A stretch of DNA of 44,612 bases from Niabella drilacis (GCF_900101395.1 NZ_FMZO01000029.1:1-44612), one strand, 5' to 3'; shown: positions 23,845 to 34,442, numbered from the stretch's first letter. Notes: generated by a model not told the origin, from the letters alone. Numbers and translations are program-made.

Positions 23845-26800
23845 TTATAACGTTACTTCTATATAGTGCTCATTGCCGTCATCCTTTAATGCAATAAACG
23901 GTTCATTTGAAGTTTGCCCGTTTTCGCTGAACCGGACACGGCCCTCTTTTTTTTCATTCTTAAACTGTAAATGATAGAGCGTATTGCCGAACCGGTACCG
24001 GATCTGGTAGCCTTCCCACTCATCCGGGATGCAGGGTGTCAGGTACAGGCGGTCTCCCTGCCGGTTGATGCCGAGGATGGAACCAATGGCCAGCTGGTAG
24101 GTCCAGCCGGCAGAGCCGGTGTACCAGGTCCACCCGCCGCGGCCTTCATGGGGCGGAGCCCCGTAAACATCTGCCGCCATCACATAAGGCTCTACTTTGT
24201 ATTTTTCAACATCCTGTGCGCTGCGGGTATGATTAACGGGGTTTACCATGGAGAACAATTCCCATACCCGCTCTTTGTCTTTGAGGGCAGCAAAAGCCAT
24301 GATCGTCCAGATGGCCGCATGGGTATATTGCCCGCCATTTTCACGCACCCCGGGCACATATCCTTTGATGTAACCGGGGTAAAGATCCGATTTGTCGAAA
24401 GGAGGAGTGAGTAGTTTGATGATCTTATTCTTTCGGTCGATCAGCTGTTCATTCAGCGCTTTCATACCCTGCAGGCTCCGTTCCGGAGCTCCCCCGCCCG
24501 AAAGCAATGACCAGCTTTGGGAAATGGAATCGATCTTACATTCCTCATTGGTGGCGGAGCCAAGCGGGGTGCCGTCGTCAAAATAGGCCCGGCGATACCA
24601 TGCGCCATCCCAGGCATTTTCATGAATATGCGTTTTTAAATTTTCGGCTTCCGTGTTGCAAAGGATTGTAAAGTCGGTATCGCCATAGTTTTCTGCGATG
24701 GCCGCAAAATGCGTAAGCACATCATACAGGAAAAAGGCCAGCCATACACTTTCGCCTTTCCCATGCTCACCCACTTTATCCATGCCGTCATTCCAGTCGC
24801 CGGAGCCGATCAGCGGCAACCCATGCTGCCCGAATTTTAATCCATAGCGGATGGCATGCTTACAGTGATTGTAGAGTGTTTCCCAGTGATTGAGGAACAC
24901 CGGCAGGTCGTAGTAGGACTCTTCATCAGGCTGTAGCGGACGTCCATCGATAAACGAAACGTATTCATTCAAAACGGCAGCATCGCCCGTGGTGGTAATA
25001 TACCGGGAGGCAACATAGGGTAGCCAGAGGTAATCATCCGAGCAGGTGGTACGTACCCCGCGGCCGGTGGGGGGATGCCACCAGTGCTGTACATCGCCTT
25101 CTTTAAATTGCCTGGAGGCGGCCAGCAACAGCTGTTCCCTTGTGATCTCCGGGGTGGTATGCATCAGGGCCAGCACATCCTGCAGCTGATCCCGGAAACC
25201 GAAGGCGCCGCCCGACTGGTAAAAGCCGCTGCGGCCCCAAATACGGCAGGCCAGCGTCTGGTACAACCACCAGCCATTGGTCATAATATTCATGGCATCA
25301 TCCGGGGTGCTTACCACAACGGCGCTTAAAATATGGTTCCACTGATCGTGCACTTTCAGGCGGGCCTCATGGGCATAGGCTTTCCCCTTTATTCTGGCTA
25401 CCAGTTCCTGCGTTTCCTGTTCGTTCTTGCCCGCACCCAGTCTGAATACCAGCTCCTTTTCTTCTTCCGGCGCCAGGTGTACGGGTACCTGCAATGCGGT
25501 ACAGGGATCGATGCCGGCACCAGCCCTTCCGGACAGGTGCTTTCTTGACAGGGCCTCGGGGTTACGGAGACTGCCGTTCCTCCCGATAAACTCGGTACGG
25601 TCGCAGGTGAATGTTTTTTCTGCGGTATCCGTATCAAAAAAAGCGATCTTTTCTGCGAAGGCAGTATTGTAGCGGTTCCTGGCGAAAAGCACATTTGTTT
25701 GCGGATCCTTATCGACTACAACAAACATTTTGTTTTTATGTACCATATCGCCCAGTACCCACTCCACGTAGCCGGTTACGGACAGCCGGCGGTCCTGTGC
25801 TGTAAGATTGCGCAGTTTCAGTACTACATATTTTACGGGCAGGTCTTTATCCACATAGACCCACAGTTCGGAGAAGACGCCCTGATGGATATGCTCATAA
25901 ACAGAATAGCCGAAACCGTGCCGGGTAATATAGGCATTTTTGCCGGCAGCCGGCAGCGGCGTGGGCGACCAGTAGCTTCCGGTTTCTTCGTCCCGGATAT
26001 ACCAGGCTTCACTGCACCTGTCGGATACCGGGTCGTTTTGCCAGGGTGTGAGCCGGAAGGCCTGGGCATTATCGACCCAGGTATAAGCAGACCCGCTTTC
26101 AGAAAGCATGGATCCTATCTCTTTATTGGCAATGATATTGCACCAGGGGACAGGTGATTTCTTTTGCTGACCGGAGATCTGAATATACTCTTTTCCGTCT
26201 TCGGTAAATCCGCCGGTGCCATTGTTAAACCGGAGATGATCCGGTAAAGTAAGGCTTTGCTCCGGCAATGTTTTGATGCTGGAGGGTTGTACCGGAAGCG
26301 GCTCCGGAAGCCCTTTTGGTGTTCGCTTTTTTAGGACCTGTTCCGCCAGGGTACCTTTATCGTCGTCAAAGATAACACGGGCAACGGTCTGGAACAGGAT
26401 GCGGTCCTCATTGGAGATCTGGTCTCCGGCTCTTACAAAGATGCCCCCCGGCTGATCCAGTACACCACCACTGGTTGCGGTAATAAAGCCGATCACCTGG
26501 TCGTGGAACACCTGCCGGTAAGACCCGAAATCATCATTCCAGATAACGAGGTCTACCCGCAGTGCTTTTAGCGACCAGTAGGAATGCGCCTTGATGAGTT
26601 GTTTAACCAGGTCTATATTATTGCTGTCCTTTACCCGCACCAATACAATGGGCAGGTCCCCGGAAATGGCATAACTCCACAGGCCCGACTGTCCCTTTAA
26701 ATTGCTTTCGATAACCGATGGTGTGGCCCTGAAGCTGTTGTTGGCATAGATAATGGAACCCGCAATAGCGTTAAAGAGCTGGGCCTCTACCTCCGTTGCA

Positions 26801-29800
26801 TTGATCTGGCGCAAAAGGACCTGGCTATGGGTCCAGGCCAGTTCAAATACCCGGTTTTTAATGTAACGGTCCCGGTATTTGATGAGCAATGCCCTGCATA
26901 TTGTTTCTGATTCCCCAATCCCTACTACGAGATCAACTGTTACGGTTTGCCGGGCCTTGAGGATGATCCGGTGCCGGATGGCCATTACGGGGTCCAGCAC
27001 AGAACCCTGTGTTCCGGAAAGCGGTTCCTGCTGCAGCAGCGCAGCCGGAGTTGCAATGGACTGGCCGCGGCCGATGAACCGCATCCGGTCCGTTTCGTAA
27101 GAGACCGATTCACTGGAGGCACCATGCAGCATCAGGGTATGAAACATCCAGGGTGGGTTTTCCTGGCGGGCCCTGGGTCGCCGGGAACAAAGGATGGCAT
27201 CTGCTTCCGTATCTATTTCCGTTTGTACAAATAAGTTACTGAAAGCCGGGTGCGCTTCGTCTGCCGCCTGGTCGGTAAGAACGACTTCGCCAAAGCTGGT
27301 CACTTCGATGGTTTTTGATGTAGCGGACCGGTTGGTGATCCGGATGCGGCGGATCTCCACATCATCCTCCGGGGAAATGACCATATCTGTTTTGGTTTCA
27401 AACCCATCATCTACCCGGCGGAAGACCACGTGTCCCTGTGAGAAGACGGTTTCGTAAGATTTGCTTTTTCTTAAAGTGGGCTGGTAGGTATTGGACCAGA
27501 AATGACCGGTACCAAGGTCTTTAATATAACAGAATATGCCCCAGTTATCCCTTGTTGTATCCTCCCGCCAGCGGTTGAGCGCCACACCTTTCCAGCGGCT
27601 GTAGCCTCCTCCGCTGTTGGTGATAGCCAGGGAATAACGGCCGTTAGAGAGCAGTTGTATCTCGGGGATGGGTGTATTGGGTGTGTTGAGTACCCGCATG
27701 TGCGACTCATGGGAGATGGTTTGCCGGGCGCTTTCATCCTCTGTATGGGAATAAAAATTGGTGGAGCGCGGCGCTTTTTCCTGGAGCAGGAGGAGGGCCG
27801 ACTGAAATTGCGGATCCCGTGTAAACCGGTCGTGCATTTTGCGGTTCTGCAACAGGTAGGCCAGGGAAAGAAAACTCATCCCCTGGTGGTGCACCATAAA
27901 GGATTTAATAACGGCAAAAGATTGTCCTCTTGGCATACGGGAGGGGGTGTAATCGATGGCTTCATAAAAGCCATAGCGGCCCTCAAAACCTTTTGACGAC
28001 AGGGTTTTGAGATTTTCCAGCGCTTCTGCGGGAGCCACCATCAGGGCCATCATCGTGGCATAGGGAGCAATAACAAGGTCGTTGGCGAGGCCTCTTTTTA
28101 AGCCGAGGCCCGGTATACCAAAAGACTGGTACTGATAATGCAGGCTGGTATCAACCAGGTTGTAGCCCGATTCCGAGATTCCCCAGGGCACATTGTTCTT
28201 GTTGCCGTAATAGATCTGGTTCCTTACAGCTCCTTTCGTACTGCGTTCCAGTAAGGTGTTTTCGTAAACGGGCATCAGCAGTTGCGGCATCAGGTATTCA
28301 AACATTGATCCGCTCCAGGAAAGCAGCACAGGGCTATTGCCCAGGTTGGTTACCAGGCGGCCCAGTGTAAACCATGCTGCCTGGGGGATCTTGCCCTGGG
28401 CAATGGCCGTATAAATGCCGATGCGCGCTTCTGAAGCCAGCATATCATAATAGCTCTTGTCAGCAGCATCCTCGCTTACGTTGTAGCCGATATGAAAAAG
28501 GTTTTGCTTCTTATTATAAAGGAAGTCATAATCTGCTGCGGCAAAGTCCGCACAGCGGTGTTTCATTTTTTCAATACCTGCTAAAAAGCCGGTGGCTGCG
28601 GATGCGCCTGTTTCCAGGCTTTTTAATAGATGAAGCAGTAATTCTTTTTCATCATTATGGCTGGTTGCTGCCAGATATTCGTTTATATGTACGGGCAGTA
28701 CACGCTGCAGCTCCAGTATGTTATTAAGCGAGGGGATCTCCTGGAGGATCTGGAGCCGGCTGAACCGGTCCGGTACCGGAAGATAGGCTGCCCAGGGGCA
28801 AAAAGTGCGGGTACAGGTAACCAGGTCTGCCAGCTGGAGCTCCAACCGTCCGGCCCAGTTTAGCGCTTCCGCGTTTCCGGCGATCGCCGGGTTGTTTTTA
28901 AAGGCTGCAGTTTGTTCCTGGAGTGTGTTCAGCCGGAATAAAAGCTCCTGCAGCGTATGCGGATAAGCGGCCTTAAGCCCGTTTATGGTTTTATCGAGTA
29001 AGCCCGCCTGCTCCGGCAGCGCCTTTTTATCGATGAGGCCTTTGAGTACGGAAAAAGTATCCAGCAGCCCGTTTGCATGCTGCTCCTTAAATAGTTTTTC
29101 CTGCCGGATCTCGTCAAGTCCCTCCCGCAGCAGGATCATGCCGGCAATAAAGTTGCCGCTGTCAACAGTAGAAACATATTTAGGATGCAGAGGTACCAGC
29201 GATACAGTATCATACCAGTTATAGAAATGTCCCTTGTAGCGCTCCAGTGCCGCCAGTGTTTCAAAGGTGTTATGTGTCTGCTCCGCCAGCTTGTTAACAG
29301 AAAGATAGCCAAAATCGTAGGCCGCAAGATTAGAGAGCAGTGCAAGGCCGATATTGGTTGGCGAAGTGCGGTGGGCCAGCGATTCCACCGGGTGCTCCTG
29401 GTAATTGTCCGGAGCCAGCCAGTTGTCCTCCTGGGTAACAAAGTCTTCAAAATAAGCCCAGGTTTTGCGGGCGTAGCAATGAAGTAAATCTATGTTCTTT
29501 GAAGAGAGGGCAATGATTTTTTGATAAGAAGGACTACTGATCCGCCAGGCTACAGCAGGTGCCAGCACCCATGCCGCCAGCAGGGGGGCTGCCAGCCAAA
29601 GAGCAGCGGGGTTGAGTACCGCCAGCAACATTATAATGCCGGCGGGAAGGACCACCGATGCCCACATGTAGCGATATGCCTGGATGAGGTTTTTTTGTTT
29701 GCCATTGGATGCGCCGGAGGGGGTCCATTGCAGCAGCCGGCGATGGGAGATGAGCATACGCCAGTTGGCACGGAAGATCGCGTCAAGGTTTTTAGCAGCT

Positions 29801-32535
29801 TCAAAGGGAAGACAGATGATCCCGAACAGGATATGTGTAAGACCGGAAAAGATATGGTCTTTTGTTTCAGAAAAATGCGCGCGCCAGTGCATACTTTCCG
29901 GTTTATGGAACAGTTGCCAGATAGTGGTTGCCATCAGTGGCAGCAACCAGGCTATCAGCAATAACAGGGTCCACAGCCGGGCATCGGGCAGCAGGGCCCA
30001 GCCCAGGACCAGAAAGGCAATCGCCGCCGGCGCCACCAGGCTTCTGCGGATATTGTCCCATATTTTCCAGCGGGAGAGGCTGGATATAAAATTTTTACGT
30101 ACCTTATTTTCCCTGCCGGGTACAAAGGGGGTGCCCCAGCTGGCAATCTGCCAGTCGCCCCGTATCCACCGATGGCGGCGGCTTACATCGGCCCAGTAGG
30201 TTTCCGGGTATTCTTCAAACAGCTCAACGTCTGTCAGTAAACCTGAACGTACATAGGATCCTTCCAGCAGGTCGTGACTTAAGATGCGGTTGGGAGGAAA
30301 AGTATCGCCCAGCACTTTTTCAAATACATCAATATCATAGATGCCTTTGCCAACAAAGGAACCTTCGGAAAACAGGTCCTGGTACACATCGGAAACCAGC
30401 CGCGTGTAGGGATCCAGGCCGGAGTCGCTGCTATGCATCCTTGCATAATAGCTACTGTCAGAACCGGGGATGCTTACCGAAGTTCGTGGCTGTAAAATAC
30501 CATACCCATCTATTACGCGGGTTTTATGGGTATTCAGCACCGGTTTATTTAACGGGTGTGCCATGGTAGCCACGAGTTTCCAGGCTGCCTCACGCGGAAG
30601 CTGGGTATCGGCATCGAGGGTGATCACGTACCGGACCTGCTTCAGCCCGGTGGTGTTGCCGGCGATCTTCATAAAATCATAGTGCCCCGTATTTCTTAAA
30701 AAACTATTCAGCTCAGCCAGTTTTCCGCGTTTACGTTCCTGCCCCATCCATACTCTTTCACAGGTATTCCATTTGCGGGGCCGGTGAAACAGGAAAAACC
30801 GGCTCCTGCCGGCACTTTCTTTAACATACCGGTGGTTCAGTGCTTCTATGCGTTTGACGGCGTAGGTCAGCAATGCATCATCTTCCGGCATTTTTTCTTC
30901 CGGGGCATCCGTAAAGTCGGTCAGTAAGGCAAAATACAGATACTCCTCGGGGTTGGAAAGATAGCGGACTTCCAGTGCATCGGCCAGTTCTTCAATAGCC
31001 TTTTCGCTGGAAAGCATGCTGGGCACCGCTACCAGGGTACATTCCGATTCAGGGATCCCCTCTGAGTAATCCATTTTGGGCAGGGGGCGGGGTTTGATGA
31101 TCAACGTTGCGATCCAGTTTGTAAGGATAATGATGGCCTGGCTCAACGCAACAAAGCATACCAGGCTAAAGGCTATGGCCTGGTAAATGCCGGGAACCCG
31201 CTGGTATACATAAAAGCCGGCCCACACACTGAGCAGGAGGGTAAGCAGCAATGCAGACCCTGCATAGGACAGGAGCCTGTTGTACCTGAGCAGGTTTTTA
31301 AAGCGGTGCCTGACCGTTATCCGCATGCCCGATTTTTTGATCAGCACGTGCTGCCCTTTCTCGTCAACAAGAAAATATCCGACATGGTGCTGCCGGACAG
31401 GTTCGTTGTTGCGGGCGCTTTCTTTTGTCAGGTCAATGGCCATTTGAGCAACCTGGAACTCCTGCAGGGTACTGTTTTTACCCACCCATTCCACAACATG
31501 CCGGTAGCGGTCGCGGGTTATAAAGTCCATCTGGCTGTAAATACCACTTGCATCAGTGCTCAGGATCTTTTCAACAATGCTGACCTCTTCTACAAAACTG
31601 CGCCAATCCGTGCTGCGGATCAGCCGGATACTTTCTATGGAATTGCGGATAGATACCTGGTCGGTTGCCTGTTTCTGGTTTTCAATGTTGACGAGTTCAA
31701 CAGAAGAGCTCCCGGTTTCTGCCAGCCGTTCTTCCAGCCAGGTAAGCGGCAGGGATAATCCCTGGCCCCGGCCCTGCAGCCGCCGGATGAACTCTGCAAC
31801 AAAAGCACTGTCGAGCCTCAGTCTGGACCGGGCCATATCCGCTATAATGATGATGATATCGCGCGGTTTCTTTTGGGCGGATTCGATTAATTGCTCCGAC
31901 CAGTAAACCGCAACATTTTTATCCAGGCGGTCGAGGGCAACACGCGAGGCGATGCGGCGGATATTTTCAATAATGGCCAGGCGCAACATAATGGGTATGG
32001 CCCAAAGCTCCCCCAGGGTCAGCTGGGTCACGGTCTGGTAGGACTCAATGAACGCGGTGAGGGTGGCAATGCTGATGTGTCCGTCGCTGTGGGCGATGAG
32101 CTCCAGTGCGATATCATACACCCGGGGAAAACCGGCCGACCTTCCTTTTGCGAGGATCGGGAGGGTTTCGCTGTACCCTTTGGGTAAATGGGTTCTTCCG
32201 AGCGCTATTTGTTCTTTAACCAGGTAATAGTTGTCGAGGAACCATTCGCTGGCAGGGGCGATCGGCTGCTTGGAATTTGCAGAATCATTGAGCAGGTCAT
32301 ATACTTTTGCAATGACGGTTTCATTGTCGTCCAGCCGGGGTAATACCTTATCCGGAGGATGACCCCCGGTTACCACATGTGCGTGCGCTACCTGTGCTCC
32401 ATGCAGCTGCATTTGGTCATGACTGAACAATTCTAACCGGAACGGTTCTTCTTTCTGAAATTCAGGCGTGGCATCTCCTGTAAAGAGTTCGCGCATGCGC
32501 ACTACGAAATCATCAACGGGTTTTGAAATTTTCAT
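23845..32535 (-). CDS. NdvB/ChvB-type cyclic beta-1,2-glucan synthase
   Basis: At 2896 residues this is the largest gene here and close to the roughly 2830 of rhizobial NdvB. Membrane segments lie at about 425-485, 835-870 and 955-995. Between them is the GT84 glycosyltransferase with D641-A-D643 (TLDADTQLP), EGSFVGKGIYD, HDLLEG and RRHRWIRGDW near 790. A glycoamylase-like domain follows (about 1350-1565, NVPWGISESGYN, MVHHQGMSFL), then two GH94-type beta-sandwich/barrel modules, the last with SGDWNDGMD (Asp2583, general acid for chain-length control) and TCSDDYLWLPY. It polymerises UDP-glucose on itself, shortens the chain by phosphorolysis and cyclises it. Its role in a Bacteroidota cell, perhaps osmotic or host-related, is inferred. 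No exporter gene (NdvA) is adjacent. Confidence 0.9.
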   Translation of the reverse strand: MKISKPVDDFVVRMRELFTGDATPEFQKEEPFRLELFSHDQMQLHGAQVAHAHVVTGGHPPDKVLPRLDDNETVIAKVYDLLNDSANSKQPIAPASEWFLDNYYLVKEQIALGRTHLPKGYSETLPILAKGRSAGFPRVYDIALELIAHSDGHISIATLTAFIESYQTVTQLTLGELWAIPIMLRLAIIENIRRIASRVALDRLDKNVAVYWSEQLIESAQKKPRDIIIIIADMARSRLRLDSAFVAEFIRRLQGRGQGLSLPLTWLEERLAETGSSSVELVNIENQKQATDQVSIRNSIESIRLIRSTDWRSFVEEVSIVEKILSTDASGIYSQMDFITRDRYRHVVEWVGKNSTLQEFQVAQMAIDLTKESARNNEPVRQHHVGYFLVDEKGQHVLIKKSGMRITVRHRFKNLLRYNRLLSYAGSALLLTLLLSVWAGFYVYQRVPGIYQAIAFSLVCFVALSQAIIILTNWIATLIIKPRPLPKMDYSEGIPESECTLVAVPSMLSSEKAIEELADALEVRYLSNPEEYLYFALLTDFTDAPEEKMPEDDALLTYAVKRIEALNHRYVKESAGRSRFFLFHRPRKWNTCERVWMGQERKRGKLAELNSFLRNTGHYDFMKIAGNTTGLKQVRYVITLDADTQLPREAAWKLVATMAHPLNKPVLNTHKTRVIDGYGILQPRTSVSIPGSDSSYYARMHSSDSGLDPYTRLVSDVYQDLFSEGSFVGKGIYDIDVFEKVLGDTFPPNRILSHDLLEGSYVRSGLLTDVELFEEYPETYWADVSRRHRWIRGDWQIASWGTPFVPGRENKVRKNFISSLSRWKIWDNIRRSLVAPAAIAFLVLGWALLPDARLWTLLLLIAWLLPLMATTIWQLFHKPESMHWRAHFSETKDHIFSGLTHILFGIICLPFEAAKNLDAIFRANWRMLISHRRLLQWTPSGASNGKQKNLIQAYRYMWASVVLPAGIIMLLAVLNPAALWLAAPLLAAWVLAPAVAWRISSPSYQKIIALSSKNIDLLHCYARKTWAYFEDFVTQEDNWLAPDNYQEHPVESLAHRTSPTNIGLALLSNLAAYDFGYLSVNKLAEQTHNTFETLAALERYKGHFYNWYDTVSLVPLHPKYVSTVDSGNFIAGMILLREGLDEIRQEKLFKEQHANGLLDTFSVLKGLIDKKALPEQAGLLDKTINGLKAAYPHTLQELLFRLNTLQEQTAAFKNNPAIAGNAEALNWAGRLELQLADLVTCTRTFCPWAAYLPVPDRFSRLQILQEIPSLNNILELQRVLPVHINEYLAATSHNDEKELLLHLLKSLETGASAATGFLAGIEKMKHRCADFAAADYDFLYNKKQNLFHIGYNVSEDAADKSYYDMLASEARIGIYTAIAQGKIPQAAWFTLGRLVTNLGNSPVLLSWSGSMFEYLMPQLLMPVYENTLLERSTKGAVRNQIYYGNKNNVPWGISESGYNLVDTSLHYQYQSFGIPGLGLKRGLANDLVIAPYATMMALMVAPAEALENLKTLSSKGFEGRYGFYEAIDYTPSRMPRGQSFAVIKSFMVHHQGMSFLSLAYLLQNRKMHDRFTRDPQFQSALLLLQEKAPRSTNFYSHTEDESARQTISHESHMRVLNTPNTPIPEIQLLSNGRYSLAITNSGGGYSRWKGVALNRWREDTTRDNWGIFCYIKDLGTGHFWSNTYQPTLRKSKSYETVFSQGHVVFRRVDDGFETKTDMVISPEDDVEIRRIRITNRSATSKTIEVTSFGEVVLTDQAADEAHPAFSNLFVQTEIDTEADAILCSRRPRARQENPPWMFHTLMLHGASSESVSYETDRMRFIGRGQSIATPAALLQQEPLSGTQGSVLDPVMAIRHRIILKARQTVTVDLVVGIGESETICRALLIKYRDRYIKNRVFELAWTHSQVLLRQINATEVEAQLFNAIAGSIIYANNSFRATPSVIESNLKGQSGLWSYAISGDLPIVLVRVKDSNNIDLVKQLIKAHSYWSLKALRVDLVIWNDDFGSYRQVFHDQVIGFITATSGGVLDQPGGIFVRAGDQISNEDRILFQTVARVIFDDDKGTLAEQVLKKRTPKGLPEPLPVQPSSIKTLPEQSLTLPDHLRFNNGTGGFTEDGKEYIQISGQQKKSPVPWCNIIANKEIGSMLSESGSAYTWVDNAQAFRLTPWQNDPVSDRCSEAWYIRDEETGSYWSPTPLPAAGKNAYITRHGFGYSVYEHIHQGVFSELWVYVDKDLPVKYVVLKLRNLTAQDRRLSVTGYVEWVLGDMVHKNKMFVVVDKDPQTNVLFARNRYNTAFAEKIAFFDTDTAEKTFTCDRTEFIGRNGSLRNPEALSRKHLSGRAGAGIDPCTALQVPVHLAPEEEKELVFRLGAGKNEQETQELVARIKGKAYAHEARLKVHDQWNHILSAVVVSTPDDAMNIMTNGWWLYQTLACRIWGRSGFYQSGGAFGFRDQLQDVLALMHTTPEITREQLLLAASRQFKEGDVQHWWHPPTGRGVRTTCSDDYLWLPYVASRYITTTGDAAVLNEYVSFIDGRPLQPDEESYYDLPVFLNHWETLYNHCKHAIRYGLKFGQHGLPLIGSGDWNDGMDKVGEHGKGESVWLAFFLYDVLTHFAAIAENYGDTDFTILCNTEAENLKTHIHENAWDGAWYRRAYFDDGTPLGSATNEECKIDSISQSWSLLSGGGAPERSLQGMKALNEQLIDRKNKIIKLLTPPFDKSDLYPGYIKGYVPGVRENGGQYTHAAIWTIMAFAALKDKERVWELFSMVNPVNHTRSAQDVEKYKVEPYVMAADVYGAPPHEGRGGWTWYTGSAGWTYQLAIGSILGINRQGDRLYLTPCIPDEWEGYQIRYRFGNTLYHLQFKNEKKEGRVRFSENGQTSNEPFIALKDDGNEHYIEVTL

Positions 32536-32578
32536 AGTATTGCCAGATAAAAAAAGTTACAGACCCCGATGGGGAGTG

Positions 32579-32612
32579 TAAAGTTAATTTTTATTCCACA
32601 GAAGCCGGGCAA
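32579..32612 (-). promoter_or_regulatory. Candidate promoter of the glucan synthase gene
   Basis: Read on the minus strand, TAACTTTA (7 of 8 to TAnnTTTG) at 32586-32579 lies 23 bases after a TTG at 32612-32610. The start codon is at 32535, giving a leader of about 38 bases. Confidence 0.35.
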
Positions 32613-32770
32613 AACACAGGGAGCCCCACGCAATAACAGCGGCGGGCGGTTTACGGCCTGTTGAAAAAATATCTGTGTATAACAACCAAGAAGCGTGCCA
32701 TGCGGTGTGAGTCCCTGTTGTTTATTTATACTGTTTTTTTTTAATGTAGCGGGTGGAACTCCTGTAAAGA

Positions 32771-32809
32771 TAAAAGCGCTGCAGCGAAAAGTGACTGGCA
32801 GCGCCTTTA
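32771..32809. terminator. Hairpin, possible terminator
   Basis: GCGCTGC (32776-32782) pairs with GCAGCGC (32798-32804), flanked by A and T runs (TAAAA / CTTTAA). On the minus strand it would follow the truncated regulator region and end transcripts of the PLP enzyme gene. Elsewhere in the 32536-32889 gap I see nothing coding. Confidence 0.4.
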
Positions 32810-32889
32810 AGAAATGTTTGTTCCGGCCGTTATACCGGCGTCGATCCCTTTCTGCCGGAAAATGATTATTTTACCGGTGAATTACTTTT

Positions 32890-33207
32890 ATGGAGCGTTT
32901 TTTACAAACCATTATTTTACTGGGCGTGGTTCAGGGGTTTATTGTAAGCAGCCTTTTATTCTTTTCCCGTTGTTTGCGTGTACCCAGCCGCATACTGGCC
33001 GTGCTGATTTTTTTACTGACGCTTGCAAGTTTGTGCTTATATGGATCCTATATCGACTGGTTTGGTTCAAAATGGCTGAATTTCCTGTCAAACCTTGTAC
33101 CGATGATCGTGGTAATGCCCGTAGGCCCCTTGCTGTATTTTTATACCCGTTCATTCCTGGAGCCTGGGCATTTACTTGTTTTGCGTCCGGGGTTCGTGTC
33201 AGATTAA
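32890..33207 (+). pseudogene. N-terminal fragment of a membrane-bound AraC-type regulator
   Basis: 105 residues with helices at about 5-25, 33-52 and 63-82 (ILLGVVQGFIVSSLLFFS, LVPMIVVMPVGPLLYFYTRS). This is the start of the Bacteroidota regulator family that has an N-terminal multi-helix membrane domain and a C-terminal AraC helix-turn-helix. The rest, about two thirds including the DNA-binding domain, is missing: the frame stops (TAA at 33205-33207) exactly at the end of the convergent PLP gene. A deletion therefore joined the two. The fragment is unlikely to regulate anything. Confidence 0.6.
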
Positions 33208-34442
33208 GCAGGTAACCCGGCAAGCGCCTGTTGCAGGTCGGCTAGAATATCATCCGCGGCTTCAATGCCCACGCTCATCCGGATCAGTCCGTCGGTAATG
33301 CCCGCTTTTAACCGTTCTTCGGGTTTCATGATGGCATGTGACATTGATGCCGGGTGTGAGATTAATGTATCCACCGTACCCAGGGATACGGCCCGGGTGC
33401 ACATCTGCAGGCGGTTGATGAACTGTTTGCCGGCAGCGATGCCTCCCTTTAATTCAAAGCTGAGCACAGCGCCGGGGTGCCGCATCTGGCGGGTGCTTAG
33501 TGCATAGTCAGGGTGTGTTTTCAGCCCGTTATAGTTCACTTTAGCTACAGAAGGGTGTGCATCCAGCCAGGTGGCAACGCGTTCCGCATTGGCACTGTGC
33601 TGGCGCATTCGCAGGGGGAGGGTCTTAATACCATTGATGAGCAAAAACGCGTCAAAGGGATTGGCGTTGGCGCCCAGCAGTTTGAAGGTTTTTGTGGCAG
33701 TAGTCTTCATAAATTCGATGTCTTTTCCAACGAGCGCACCTCCAATGGCCGTGCCATGACCATTTAAGAATTTAGTGGTTGAGTGGTATACGAAGTCCAC
33801 TCCAAATGCAAAAGGCTGCTGCAGGTAGGGGGTGGCAAAGGTATTATCAATACTCACTTTTATACCATAGGGAGCTGCCAGTTTACAGATTGCCTCAATG
33901 TCAGTGCAACCCATCAGCGGGTTGGTGGGCGATTCAATATGAATCAACCGGATCTGCGGGTGCTGTTGCAGGGCCGCATCTACGGCATCCAGGTCGGAAA
34001 GGTCGATAAAGCATGTATCAATGCCGGATTTAGACAGCAGGTATGCAAAAAACTCATGCGTGCCGCCATAGAGTGCCGTATTGGTCAGCACCATATCCCC
34101 GCTTTTCAGCAGCGAAAAACAAAGTGTGGAAAGAGCGCCCTGCCCGCTGGCATGAAGCAGTGTTTTTAATTGCAGCGGCTCGTTCCGTTCGTTTTTCAGT
34201 CCAAAGGCCTCCAGCGCGGCCACCAGTTTTTCGGCGGCAGTTGTAGTAGGATTGGCAAAGCGGGAGTAAATATACCCCGGCTCCGTGCCGGCAAAGCGGT
34301 TCATGCCCTGTTCGGCACTGTCAAATACAAAGGTAGATGTGGCATGAATGGGGATCGCATGGCTGCGCAGGCTGCCTTCATCCTGTACTCCGTGGATGGC
34401 CGCGGAGCAAAAATCTTCAAAATGTGGTTGGTCGGAACTCAT
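33204..34442 (-). CDS. PLP-dependent Cys/Met metabolism enzyme (trans-sulfuration family)
   Basis: 412 residues of the cystathionine gamma-synthase / methionine gamma-lyase / O-acetylhomoserine sulfhydrylase family. YIYSRFANPTT supplies the Tyr and Arg that hold the PLP phosphate, ALYGGTHEFF is the active-site loop, IESPTNPLMG and SIDNTFATPYLQQPF precede the PLP Lys224 in HSTTKFLNGHG. The Cys typical of methionine gamma-lyase (YGC) is Gly here (YGGT), which favours a synthase or cystathionine gamma-lyase. It handles sulfur amino acids in the cytosol. No SAM riboswitch is seen upstream of this gene. Confidence 0.88.
   Translation of the reverse strand: MSSDQPHFEDFCSAAIHGVQDEGSLRSHAIPIHATSTFVFDSAEQGMNRFAGTEPGYIYSRFANPTTTAAEKLVAALEAFGLKNERNEPLQLKTLLHASGQGALSTLCFSLLKSGDMVLTNTALYGGTHEFFAYLLSKSGIDTCFIDLSDLDAVDAALQQHPQIRLIHIESPTNPLMGCTDIEAICKLAAPYGIKVSIDNTFATPYLQQPFAFGVDFVYHSTTKFLNGHGTAIGGALVGKDIEFMKTTATKTFKLLGANANPFDAFLLINGIKTLPLRMRQHSANAERVATWLDAHPSVAKVNYNGLKTHPDYALSTRQMRHPGAVLSFELKGGIAAGKQFINRLQMCTRAVSLGTVDTLISHPASMSHAIMKPEERLKAGITDGLIRMSVGIEAADDILADLQQALAGLPA

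Noticed and set aside
23971-32187. Many long antisense frames opposite the glucan synthase
   Set aside because: They follow from codon use in a long gene, show no domains, and the sense frame is unbroken over 2896 codons with clear motifs.
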